A stretch of DNA of 8,863 bases from Oscillospiraceae bacterium (GCA_024404215.1 JAKSQI010000057.1:1-8863), one strand, 5' to 3'. Positions 1 through 6,498 are shown, numbered from the stretch's first letter. The notes: a model not told the origin generated them from the letters alone. Translations and numbers: made by a program.

Positions 1-50
1 ACGCCGGGGAAGGACTTGCTGATGTTTCGGAATTCAAGATATTCTCCCAT
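1..50 (-). CDS. Start of a second ABC transporter ATPase gene, cut by the window edge
   Basis: Reading leftward from the ATG at 50-48, the frame gives MGEYLEFRNISKSFPGV, identical to the first residues of the full ATPase at 1058-2551. The frame runs off the window after 16 full codons. A ribosome binding site (GCAGGAG, seven bases before the ATG) lies in the 17-base gap after the permease stop, so the gene would be translated as the third gene of the unit. The identity at DNA level is exact for 55 bases (1-55 against 2502-2556) and then breaks; only a short ctcctg block of the ribosome binding site still matches, with a one-base shift. Either the transporter unit is tandemly duplicated, or the assembly ended in a repeat shared by two places or strains. 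The product beyond the shared start cannot be known from here. Confidence 0.6.
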   Translation of the reverse strand, partial: MGEYLEFRNISKSFPG

Positions 51-67
51 AGGCTTGCTCCTGCGAC

Positions 68-1045
68 TTAAACAATCTTACGCTTGCGGGCAGTCTGAAT
101 ATTATCAACCACCAGAGCAACCAGCAGCAGAACACCGGACAGAACGGTGGTCCAGTAGGTGGAGGCACCGCAGAGCAGCATGCCCTTGTTAAAGGTGTTC
201 AAAATCATCAAACCAATAAATACGCCGGCGATGTTACCATTACCGCCGCCGAAGCTTACACCACCGAGGATAGCGGCAGTCATACCGGTGAACTGGTTGA
301 GGGACAGAGCGTTCAAGTCACCCTGGTTAGCACGGCACATGTACAGGATACCGGCAATACCTGCCAGGAAACCGGAGTTGGCGAAAAGAATCAGAATATA
401 CTTGTAGGGGTTGATACCAACCAGATGAGCAGCAGTGGGGTTGCCGCCAACCAGATACATTTTCATGCCGAAAACGGACTTGCTCAGGATGATGCCATAA
501 ATGATGAAAACAATTAGAGCAATATAGAAGGTAAGAGGCAGGCCGACAATTTTGGTCTCACGAATAAAAGTAACAAAGTCATTGTAAACGTAAACAGAAC
601 CAGCGTTACCGGTTTCGGGGTCAACAGAGACCCACTGCATGCAGCCCTTGGCTACATAGTTCATAGCCATAGTAGCAATAAAGGCCGGGCACTTGAACTG
701 GTTAACCAGGGTACCGTTCAGCACGCCGAAAATAACGCAGGCAACCAGGGCAATAATCATAGCAATAGGTGCCGGCAGGTGGGAATACTGAATCAAAACC
801 GCGGTGCACACACAGCCGAAGGCGCCGATACCGGCGGCAGACAGGTCCATGTTACCGGAAACCATCAGGAAACCGGCACCAACAGCCAGGAAAGATGTAA
901 CAATCATCAGGTCAATGATATCAACAATCTTTGTGATGATGGGTGTTTTGCCCATAGCCAGAGGGGCAACCGTGAAGATAATCATCAGGGCAACCCAGAT
1001 AACAATCAAAGTAAAAAGCTTGGATGATGTAATTTTCTTTACCAT
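68..1045 (-). CDS. Sugar-type ABC transporter permease (RbsC/BPD_transp_2 family)
   Basis: This is the 325-residue membrane subunit of a ribose/galactose/xylose-type ABC importer; it forms the substrate channel in the cytoplasmic membrane and pairs with the ATPase just upstream. The protein is hydrophobic throughout, with about nine or ten likely membrane segments (roughly 11-31, 45-63, 70-86, 93-113, 119-137, 171-189, 213-235, 255-290 and 298-314). Family marks are SGNMDLSAAGIGA near 63-75 and the cytoplasmic coupling-loop motif GGNPTAAHLVGI at 200-211, followed by the glycine-rich GGVSFGGGNGN at 261-271. The basic tail (RKRK) suits a cytoplasmic C-terminus. AAGGAG lies eight bases before the ATG and overlaps the stop codon of the ATPase gene, 12 bases upstream, so the two are probably coupled. 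The sugar cannot be told from sequence. No solute-binding protein gene is in view. Confidence 0.92.
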   Translation of the reverse strand: MVKKITSSKLFTLIVIWVALMIIFTVAPLAMGKTPIITKIVDIIDLMIVTSFLAVGAGFLMVSGNMDLSAAGIGAFGCVCTAVLIQYSHLPAPIAMIIALVACVIFGVLNGTLVNQFKCPAFIATMAMNYVAKGCMQWVSVDPETGNAGSVYVYNDFVTFIRETKIVGLPLTFYIALIVFIIYGIILSKSVFGMKMYLVGGNPTAAHLVGINPYKYILILFANSGFLAGIAGILYMCRANQGDLNALSLNQFTGMTAAILGGVSFGGGNGNIAGVFIGLMILNTFNKGMLLCGASTYWTTVLSGVLLLVALVVDNIQTARKRKIV

Positions 1046-1057
1046 AAAATTCGCTCC

Positions 1058-2551
1058 TTAATCAAGCATGGCCATGGCCAGAACGTTTTCTTCAGTGGCC
1101 TGCTCACGCATAATCTCACCGGTAATGTGTCCATTGTGCATGACAATGATTCTGTCGGCTACGTTGATAACTTCGGTCAGCTCAGACGAAATGAAGATTA
1201 CGCCGATTCCCTGCTTTGCGAAGTCGCACACAACCTGATATATTTCTGCCTTGGTACCTACGTCAATACCCTTGGTAGGCTCATCCAGAATCAGAACCTT
1301 AGTGTCCATCTTGCTGGATGTCCAGCGGCCCAGGATAACCTTCTGCTGGTTACCACCGGACAGCTCTACGGTTGCCTTTTCTACCGTGGGGGTCTTGATG
1401 CTGTACTGGGCTACTGCTTCATCAGCCAGTTCCTTGCAGGCATTGCGATCCAGGAACAGGCCCTTCTTCAGCTTAGCCAGTACCGGCATGCAGACATTAT
1501 CCTTAATGCTGCGCCACAGCTCCAAGCCCTGATCCTTACGGTCTTCCGGGCAAAGAGCAATGCCGGCCTTGATGGCATCCTTAGGCTCTTTGAACTTTAC
1601 CTTCTTGCCTTCCAGATAGATTTCACCGGACAGAATCGGGTCTGCGCCGAATACTGCACGCATAACCTCGGTACGGCCGGCGCCTACCAGACCTGCAAAG
1701 CCCAGTACCTCGCCTGCGTGCAGCTGGAAGCTCACATCCTTTACGTCATAGGATACCAGATTCTTTACTTCCAGCAGAACATCGCCCTGCTTGTCGTTGC
1801 GCTTCAGTCCGGAGTAGGTATCGCCGATGTCTCGGCCTACCATGGCCTTAATCAGTTCCGGCTCGCTGCTTTCGGATGTCTTCATGGTCTTTACCAGCTT
1901 GCCGTCCTTCATGACGACAATCTGCTCAGATACCACAAACAGCTCAGCCAGTCGGTGAGAAATGTAAATAACAATCTTACCGGCTTTCTTCAAGCCCTCA
2001 ATCAGCTTGAACAGCACCTGAATCTCTGTGTCGGCCAGAGGGGCAGTCGGCTCATCAAAAGCGATTACCTTACTGTCACGACGATAGGCCTTCATGATTT
2101 CTACCATCTGCTGATATGCAGTAGACAGGCTGCCTACCGGTGCGGTAGGATCGATGTTCAGGCCAAACAAATCGATAATGCTCTGGGCTTCCTTCTTCAT
2201 CTTCTTGTAGTCTACAATTCCCAGCTTGTTGGTGGGCATCTCGCCACTGAAGATGTTTTCCATGACGCTCAGGTAAGGCATCAGCTGACGTTCCTGATAA
2301 ATTACGCTGATACCGCGCTGAATAGCGTCGTGGGGAGATGTAAAGTGCATCTCTTCCCCGTTCAGGATAACGCTTCCTTCGTCACCCCGCAGGTCGCCGC
2401 TCATGATTTTCAGCAACGTACTTTTACCGGCGCCGTTTTCGCCAATCAGTGCCAGGCACTGACCGCCTTCGGCACGGAAGCTGATGCCATCCAATGCCTT
2501 TACGCCGGGGAAGGACTTGCTGATGTTTCGGAATTCAAGATATTCTCCCAT
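1058..2551 (-). CDS. Sugar-type ABC transporter ATP-binding protein with two ABC domains (RbsA/MglA/XylG family)
   Basis: At 497 residues it has the usual length for the fused double ATPase of sugar importers. Domain 1 shows Walker A GENGAGKST (37-45), a degenerate signature LSTAYQQ (142-148), Walker B VIAFDEPT (162-169) and the switch histidine H199. Domain 2 has a Walker A with Arg in place of Lys (GLVGAGRT, 287-294), the motif CPEDRK (334-339), a full signature LSGGNQQ (397-403), Walker B VLILDEPT (419-426) and Glu in place of the switch His (SSEL, 455-458). This asymmetry is normal in RbsA-type proteins, where one site hydrolyses ATP poorly. The start is set by AGGAGG five bases before the ATG. 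It is the first gene after a strong promoter at 2675-2703 and precedes the permease by 12 bases. Substrate is unknown. From 1127 to 2551 the gene has no TTA, CTA or TCA codon, which suggests strong codon selection. Confidence 0.94.
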   Translation of the reverse strand: MGEYLEFRNISKSFPGVKALDGISFRAEGGQCLALIGENGAGKSTLLKIMSGDLRGDEGSVILNGEEMHFTSPHDAIQRGISVIYQERQLMPYLSVMENIFSGEMPTNKLGIVDYKKMKKEAQSIIDLFGLNIDPTAPVGSLSTAYQQMVEIMKAYRRDSKVIAFDEPTAPLADTEIQVLFKLIEGLKKAGKIVIYISHRLAELFVVSEQIVVMKDGKLVKTMKTSESSEPELIKAMVGRDIGDTYSGLKRNDKQGDVLLEVKNLVSYDVKDVSFQLHAGEVLGFAGLVGAGRTEVMRAVFGADPILSGEIYLEGKKVKFKEPKDAIKAGIALCPEDRKDQGLELWRSIKDNVCMPVLAKLKKGLFLDRNACKELADEAVAQYSIKTPTVEKATVELSGGNQQKVILGRWTSSKMDTKVLILDEPTKGIDVGTKAEIYQVVCDFAKQGIGVIFISSELTEVINVADRIIVMHNGHITGEIMREQATEENVLAMAMLD

Positions 2552-2610
2552 AGGCTCCTCCTGTTTCTCTCATGCAAGGATTCTTTGACAAAGCGTCTCA
2601 AAAGCCCATT

Positions 2611-2631
2611 GCATATAGGCATATTGCACAA
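2611..2631. repeat. Left arm of a 21-bp inverted repeat around the transporter promoter
   Basis: The reverse complement of this stretch matches 2752-2772 at 20 of 21 positions. Read on the minus strand it begins TTGTGCAATATGCCT and contains two TATGC elements eight bases apart. It lies in the leader of the ATPase gene, downstream of the predicted start of transcription. See the partner arm and the matching finding. Confidence 0.8.
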
Positions 2632-2632
2632 T

Positions 2633-2652
2633 TTAGGGCGCAAAGCCCCTAA
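2633..2652 (-). other. Small hairpin in the leader of the transporter transcript
   Basis: TTAGGG at 2633-2638 pairs with CCCTAA at 2647-2652 around an eight-base loop. It would form about 16 to 36 bases after the predicted transcription start. No U-run follows, so it is not an intrinsic terminator. It may protect the 5' end of the RNA or be chance. Confidence 0.35.
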
Positions 2653-2670
2653 TGATTATGCAAAACTATG

Positions 2671-2683
2671 GGGTATATTACCC
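2671..2683. promoter_or_regulatory. Short dyad over the -10 box of the transporter promoter (possible operator)
   Basis: GGGTA (2671-2675) and TACCC (2679-2683) form an inverted repeat with a three-base centre. It covers the predicted -10 hexamer, where a bound repressor would block transcription. The arms are only five bases long, so this is weak evidence and no regulator is assigned. Confidence 0.35.
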
Positions 2684-2703
2684 TTATTTCTTTCTATTGT
2701 CAA
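2675..2703 (-). promoter_or_regulatory. Predicted sigma-A promoter of the ABC transporter genes
   Basis: On the minus strand a perfect -35 box TTGACA (2698-2703) is followed after exactly 17 bases by TAATAT (2675-2680, four of six matches to TATAAT). Transcription would start near 2668 and give a leader of roughly 117 bases before the ATPase ATG. The clpC terminator lies upstream, so this promoter makes the transporter an independent unit. Confidence 0.6.
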
Positions 2704-2751
2704 TCCATCGCAGAAAGTCTGTGAATGTTGTACTAATTCTTCATCTCCTTT

Positions 2752-2772
2752 TTGTGCAATATGCCTTTATGC
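2752..2772. repeat. Right arm of the 21-bp inverted repeat around the transporter promoter
   Basis: It matches the reverse complement of 2611-2631 with a single mismatch. The midpoint between the arms (about 2691) nearly equals the middle of the promoter (about 2689). The arm continues into a perfect 8-bp tandem repeat ATGCCTTT x2 at 2761-2776. Because this arm lies upstream of the predicted transcription start, the pair should act as DNA, for example as two operator sites, and not as an RNA hairpin. Confidence 0.8.
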
Positions 2773-2807
2773 CTTTTGTTCCACCCCTATCCTCTTAAGT
2801 CCTACTG

Positions 2808-2829
2808 TTTATTACATATTTATTACATA
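2808..2829. repeat. Perfect 11-bp tandem repeat, TTTATTACATA x2
   Basis: Two adjacent, identical 11-bp units lie about 105-130 bases upstream of the transporter -35 box. A period of 11 bp is close to one helical turn, so both units face the same side of DNA, as in tandem activator or response-regulator sites. No binding protein can be named from the sequence. Confidence 0.6.
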
Positions 2830-2898
2830 CCTGTTTCATTTAACCTAATTCCCGCCCTTCATCCTTTCTTTTGTTCTTTTTTCTTCTGTTGAAAGCCG

Positions 2899-2938
2899 AA
2901 AAACCCCGGCGAGGCACATCTGGCCTCGCCGGGGTTTT
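2899..2938 (-). terminator. Rho-independent terminator after clpC
   Basis: A GC-rich stem (CCCCGGCGAGGC, 2904-2915, with GCCTCGCCGGGG, 2923-2934) has a seven-base loop and is flanked by A5 and T4 runs. Read leftward it ends in TTTTT, as expected for the end of the ctsR-mcsA-clpC transcript, whose last stop codon is 46 bases upstream. The flanking A and T runs could let it work in both directions. Confidence 0.9.
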
Positions 2939-2984
2939 CAGCGTCATTTGTGAATTTTTTACATAGAATTCCACTACATGGTCT

Positions 2985-5435
2985 TTATTCCGCTTTTTTC
3001 AGAAGAAGCTTTCCCTCTTCTGCCATCAGCCGGACCCGGTCACCAGGCTGAACCGAGCCTTCCAAAATCTGCTCTGCCGCCCGGTCCTCCACAGCACTTT
3101 GAATAGCACGGCGCAGGGGGCGCGCTCCGTACACCGGGTCAAAGCCCTTGTCCGACAGCAAATCCAGGGCACTTTCGTCTGCAGTCATGATGATATCCAT
3201 ATCCGCCAGACGGTCTGTTACGGTCTGAAGCATATTACGACAGATATTGCGTATGTTTTCTTTCGTCAGGCGGTGGAAAACAACAATTTCATCAATGCGG
3301 TTCAAAAACTCCGGTTTGAAGGTATTTCTCAGGTCACCGGTTACCCGTTGCTTGAGCGCCTCGTAATCCGCCGTCTCTGCTTCTGCGTCATTCCCTTCAT
3401 GGAAGCCCAGACGGGTGCTCTTTTCCATTAGGCTTCTGGCCCCCACATTACTGGTCATAACCACAACCGTGTTTTTAAAGTCCACCTGACGTCCTTGCCC
3501 ATCAGTGAGACGGCCATCATCCATTACCTGCAGCATTAGATTAAAGACATCCTCGTGGGCCTTTTCAATTTCATCAAAGAGAACCACACTGTAGGGCTTG
3601 CGGCGAACCTTTTCGGTAAGCTGTCCCCCCTCATCGTAGCCCACATAACCCGGAGGAGAGCCAATCAGCCGGGAAACGGTGTGCTTTTCCATATACTCGG
3701 ACATATCAATGCGAATCATGGCATTTTCATCCCCGAACATGGCCTCCGCCAAGGCCTTGCAGAGTTCTGTTTTTCCTACGCCAGTAGGCCCCAGGAAGAG
3801 GAAGGAGCCAACCGGCCTTTTGGGATCCTTCAAGCCAACACGTCCCCGTCGAATGGCCTTGGCCACAGCCGAAACGGCTTCCTCCTGCCCTACAACTCTC
3901 CGATGAAGAACCTCTTCCATCTTGAGAAGACGCTGACCTTCATTTTCCGTAATACTGGTAACCGGAACTCCGGTCCAGCCGGATACTACTGCAGCAACAT
4001 CCTCCGCCTCAACCCCGCGGTTGCTCTTGCCTGCCATGGCCCAGCAGCGTCTGGCATTTGTCAAAGTTTCTTCCAGTTTGCTTTCCTCATCTCTAAGTTG
4101 AGCTGCCTTTTCGTAATCCTGTGCTTCCACCGCTGCCGCCTTTTCCTTTTGAAGGGCTAGCTTTTTCTGCTCCAGCTCCAGCACATCCGGAGGAGTTTTT
4201 TGGTTTTCCATGCGAACCCGGGAAGCAGCCTCATCAATTAAATCAATGGCCTTATCCGGCAGATAACGGTCGTTGATGTAGCGGGCCGACATGGCAACTG
4301 CGGTTTCCAAGGCTTCGTCAGTAATGGTAAGCTTATGATGAGCTTCATATTTCTCCCGCAGTCCACGGAGAATCTGCACGGACTGCTCCTGAGTTGGCTC
4401 ATTAACCATGACCGGCTGGAAACGCCGCTCCAGTGCAGCATCCTTTTCAATGTATTTCCGGTACTCATCCAAGGTGGTTGCACCAACCACTTGAATTTCG
4501 CCTCTTCCCAGCATAGGCTTCACGATGTTGGCCGCATCCATGGCGCCTTCTGCTGCGCCCGCTCCAATAATGGTGTGGAGCTCATCAATGAACAGAATTA
4601 CCTTGCCATCCTCCCGTGCCTCTTCCAAAGCGCTTTTAATTCGCTCTTCAAAATCACCGCGGTACTTGGTTCCGGCCACCATACCAGTAAGATCCAGGGA
4701 CAAGACCCGCTTGCCCTGCATACTATCCGGCACATTTCCGGAGGCAATCATTTGGGCCAGACCTTCTGCAATGGCTGTTTTGCCCACACCGGGCTCACCA
4801 ATCAAAACCGGGTTGTTTTTAGTACGGCGGGACAGAATTTGAATAACCCGCTTGATTTCTTCCTCCCGACCGATTACCGGGTCCAGCTTTCCCTGAATGG
4901 CAAGCTGATTCAGGTCCCGGCTGAACTGCTTCAGGGTATCCCCTTCCTCTCCGGCCTCACTGCTGCCAACGGCTGCAGGCTGCCGTTCATCCGGTTTGCT
5001 TCTCAGCGCTTCCTCGGTTTTTTGATACAGCTCACCGGACTTGACACCGGCCCGGTTCAGCATCCCGGCTGCACCGGAATCTGACTGACGCAGGAGACCC
5101 AGCAGCAAATGGCCGGTTCCCATTTCTCTGTGACCCAAACGGTTGACCTCCATGGCTGCATTCTCCAGTGCCCGCATGCCTTGTTGGGTGAAGGTGAGCT
5201 GCTCATCACCCTTGGTCTGACCTCCGCTGCTTCTGCGGTTCATGAGTGCTCTCAGCAGCTCCGTATCCAGTCCGAATTCCATCAGCAGGCGGCAGCCCAG
5301 GCTGCCCTTCTCCTGAGAGAGAGCCAGCAACAAATGCTCTGTACCTATGGTGCGGCTTCCGTATTCTCCCGCGGCGGATTGTGCAAGCATCAAAACCCTT
5401 TTTAAATTGTCAGACATTCTCTCTTCCATGCCCAT
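2985..5435 (-). CDS. clpC: ATP-dependent Clp protease ATP-binding subunit ClpC (AAA+ unfoldase)
   Basis: ClpC is a cytoplasmic hexameric unfoldase that feeds proteins to ClpP; at 816 residues it is close to the 810 of Bacillus subtilis ClpC. It has a double Clp-N domain (about 1-145), D1 with Walker A GEPGVGKT (213-220), Walker B LFIDE (281-285) and arginines 337-338, a coiled-coil M domain with a UVR-like stretch (about 415-460), and D2 with Walker A GPTGVGKT (549-556), Walker B VVLFDE (617-622) and sensor 2 GARPLRR (770-776). LGF at 676-678 fits the ClpP-docking loop. GGAGG eight bases before the ATG at 5435 decides the start; later ATGs (codons 3 and 7) lack this spacing. It is the last gene of the CtsR operon. 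Odd point: the first N-domain repeat keeps GTEH (Glu33), while the second reads GTGH (Gly108) where Bacillus has Glu. Confidence 0.97.
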   Translation of the reverse strand: MGMEERMSDNLKRVLMLAQSAAGEYGSRTIGTEHLLLALSQEKGSLGCRLLMEFGLDTELLRALMNRRSSGGQTKGDEQLTFTQQGMRALENAAMEVNRLGHREMGTGHLLLGLLRQSDSGAAGMLNRAGVKSGELYQKTEEALRSKPDERQPAAVGSSEAGEEGDTLKQFSRDLNQLAIQGKLDPVIGREEEIKRVIQILSRRTKNNPVLIGEPGVGKTAIAEGLAQMIASGNVPDSMQGKRVLSLDLTGMVAGTKYRGDFEERIKSALEEAREDGKVILFIDELHTIIGAGAAEGAMDAANIVKPMLGRGEIQVVGATTLDEYRKYIEKDAALERRFQPVMVNEPTQEQSVQILRGLREKYEAHHKLTITDEALETAVAMSARYINDRYLPDKAIDLIDEAASRVRMENQKTPPDVLELEQKKLALQKEKAAAVEAQDYEKAAQLRDEESKLEETLTNARRCWAMAGKSNRGVEAEDVAAVVSGWTGVPVTSITENEGQRLLKMEEVLHRRVVGQEEAVSAVAKAIRRGRVGLKDPKRPVGSFLFLGPTGVGKTELCKALAEAMFGDENAMIRIDMSEYMEKHTVSRLIGSPPGYVGYDEGGQLTEKVRRKPYSVVLFDEIEKAHEDVFNLMLQVMDDGRLTDGQGRQVDFKNTVVVMTSNVGARSLMEKSTRLGFHEGNDAEAETADYEALKQRVTGDLRNTFKPEFLNRIDEIVVFHRLTKENIRNICRNMLQTVTDRLADMDIIMTADESALDLLSDKGFDPVYGARPLRRAIQSAVEDRAAEQILEGSVQPGDRVRLMAEEGKLLLKKAE

Positions 5436-5467
5436 AATCCTTACCTCCCTTCGGCATCAATTCCGCT

Positions 5468-5929
5468 TTAGCCTTCCAGTCTGCGAATCTCATCCCGAAG
5501 CTTCGCAGCAGTCTCATAATCCTCTTTTGCTGCTGCCCGCCCCATTTGATGGCGCAATGCGTTGATTTCGCGACGGCGGCTCAGTTCCGGATCCAGCCCT
5601 TCCCCTTCGGCCTTTTCCGCCTGTGGGGCTGACGCCGTCCCGGCCGGCATTGGATTGGCTTCGGCAGCCTCAGCCTCCCAACCGGGAAGCCCAAAGAATT
5701 CGGTAACCGGCAGGCCAAAGGCCGTGAAGGGCTTCAGGCTGCTGCCGAAAAAGCCATCCATCATGCGGCTCATCATGCGCTCCGTACGAGAGAACATGCT
5801 GCCGAAGCTGTCGGCATAGCCCAGCTGTCTGGCACATTCGGCACACAGCTGCTTCTTGGTTACCTTACCGTTAATATTAGATGTATAGGTGAAGCTTACT
5901 TCATTCTTTCCACAATTGCTGCAATTCAT
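5468..5929 (-). CDS. mcsA: McsA-like protein: one zinc finger plus UVR motif
   Basis: McsA in Bacillus is a zinc-binding partner that activates the arginine kinase McsB and helps control CtsR and ClpC. This 153-residue protein has one set of CXXC pairs (Cys3/Cys6 and Cys29/Cys32), a Met/Phe-rich patch (51-62), an Ala/Pro/Glu-rich linker (about 84-114) and a C-terminal UVR motif (about 120-153) like those in UvrB/UvrC and the ClpC middle domain. Bacillus McsA is about 185 residues and has a second CXXC pair set, which is absent here. It starts 16 bases after ctsR and has AAAGGAG eight bases before the ATG; clpC follows after 32 bases, with no mcsB between. Its place in the operon and its domain order support the name, but with no McsB nearby its job may be as a ClpC adaptor. 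Confidence 0.85.
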   Translation of the reverse strand: MNCSNCGKNEVSFTYTSNINGKVTKKQLCAECARQLGYADSFGSMFSRTERMMSRMMDGFFGSSLKPFTAFGLPVTEFFGLPGWEAEAAEANPMPAGTASAPQAEKAEGEGLDPELSRRREINALRHQMGRAAAKEDYETAAKLRDEIRRLEG

Positions 5930-5945
5930 ACTGACTTCTCCTTTC

Positions 5946-6404
5946 TTACTGAAACAGATGAATTAATATTTGTTTGAATACTGAGGCGCGAATGGCATCT
6001 CTTTCCCGGGGATTGGCCGGCATCAGAGCTGCTGTCCCCGTGGCCGCCATGGCCAGAATCGCATGATCTTCCCGCATGACGCCGGCATTTACTAAATTAG
6101 AAATCAAGGCAGCGGCCGTTCGGGCATCCAGTGTATCCCCTACGGCATTTACTGTATGCATCACAAGCCTTTTGGGATCGGTTCGCACCCGGGAAATACG
6201 GATGTAACCGCCTCCACCTCGCCGGCTTTCCACCACATAACCGTGTTCCGGAGAAAAACGGGTGGAAATAACATAGTTTATCTGGCTGGGCACGCAGTTA
6301 AAGCGGCTGGCCAATTCCGCCCTCTGCAGCTCTGCCGTTCCGTCCGCTTCATTCAGCAGTTCCTGAATGAAGCCTGCTATCAAATCACTGATTCCTGCTG
6401 CCAT
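5946..6404 (-). CDS. ctsR: Heat-shock repressor CtsR
   Basis: CtsR is a dimeric winged-helix repressor of class III heat-shock genes that binds tandem GGTCAAA heptads. The 152-residue product has the helix-turn-helix region around 27-50 (FNCVPSQINYVISTRF) and the diagnostic glycine-rich wing RRGGGGYIRI at 61-70, which in the family senses heat; Arg62 fits the arginine that McsB phosphorylates in Bacillus-type CtsR. The C-terminal part (RERDAIRA near 133-140) matches the dimerisation domain. I chose the ATG at 6404 because the protein then begins MAAGISDLI, aligned with known CtsR starts, and GAGGTG lies six bases before it. An ATG at 6497 in the same frame would run through the promoter and a CtsR box and is rejected. 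It heads the operon and is autoregulated through boxes at 6437-6453 and 6499-6515. Confidence 0.96.
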   Translation of the reverse strand: MAAGISDLIAGFIQELLNEADGTAELQRAELASRFNCVPSQINYVISTRFSPEHGYVVESRRGGGGYIRISRVRTDPKRLVMHTVNAVGDTLDARTAAALISNLVNAGVMREDHAILAMAATGTAALMPANPRERDAIRASVFKQILIHLFQ

Positions 6405-6436
6405 GGGAAGCACCTCTTTCGGTTTTTCGTTTTGAC

Positions 6437-6453
6437 TTTGACTTTCTTTGACC
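6437..6453 (-). promoter_or_regulatory. CtsR operator, promoter-proximal
   Basis: On the minus strand the site reads GGTCAAA-GAA-AGTCAAA, an exact fit to the CtsR consensus (RGTCAAA, three bases with central A, RGTCAAA). It covers about +2 to +18 of the predicted ctsR transcript, where bound CtsR would block the polymerase. A further heptad AGTCAAA (6431-6437) abuts it and may add affinity. Confidence 0.93.
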
Positions 6454-6461
6454 TTGTCTGT

Positions 6462-6490
6462 ATTGTAGGCTGACTCGCAGGAAATAGCAA
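6462..6490 (-). promoter_or_regulatory. Predicted sigma-A promoter of ctsR-mcsA-clpC
   Basis: TTGCTA (6485-6490, four of six) and TACAAT (6462-6467, five of six) are separated by 17 bases on the minus strand. Transcription would start near 6455, about 50 bases before the ctsR ATG. The promoter fits exactly between the two CtsR boxes, which supports the call. Confidence 0.75.
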
Positions 6491-6498
6491 TCCTCATC

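Noticed and set aside
2700..2760. Tiny leader peptide after AAAAAGGAG on the minus strand
   Set aside because: The ATG touches the ribosome binding site and the frame ends after three codons; the region is also upstream of the predicted transcription start.
1127..2848. 573-codon plus-strand open frame opposite the ATPase gene
   Set aside because: It is the aligned antisense of a clearly conserved ABC gene, starts without a ribosome binding site and has no recognisable domain.
2552..2984. A hidden gene or riboswitch in the 433-base gap
   Set aside because: Both strands lack an open frame with a ribosome binding site that is not a shadow, and I see no conserved riboswitch core; only the promoter, repeats and terminator are supported.
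4335..5084. 249-codon plus-strand open frame opposite clpC
   Set aside because: It is a shadow of clpC, whose AAA+ motifs cover this region; no independent signals.
6405..6497. Upstream in-frame ATG extending CtsR by 31 residues
   Set aside because: The extension covers the -35/-10 boxes and one CtsR box, its sequence is unlike known CtsR starts, and the ATG at 6404 has a good ribosome binding site.
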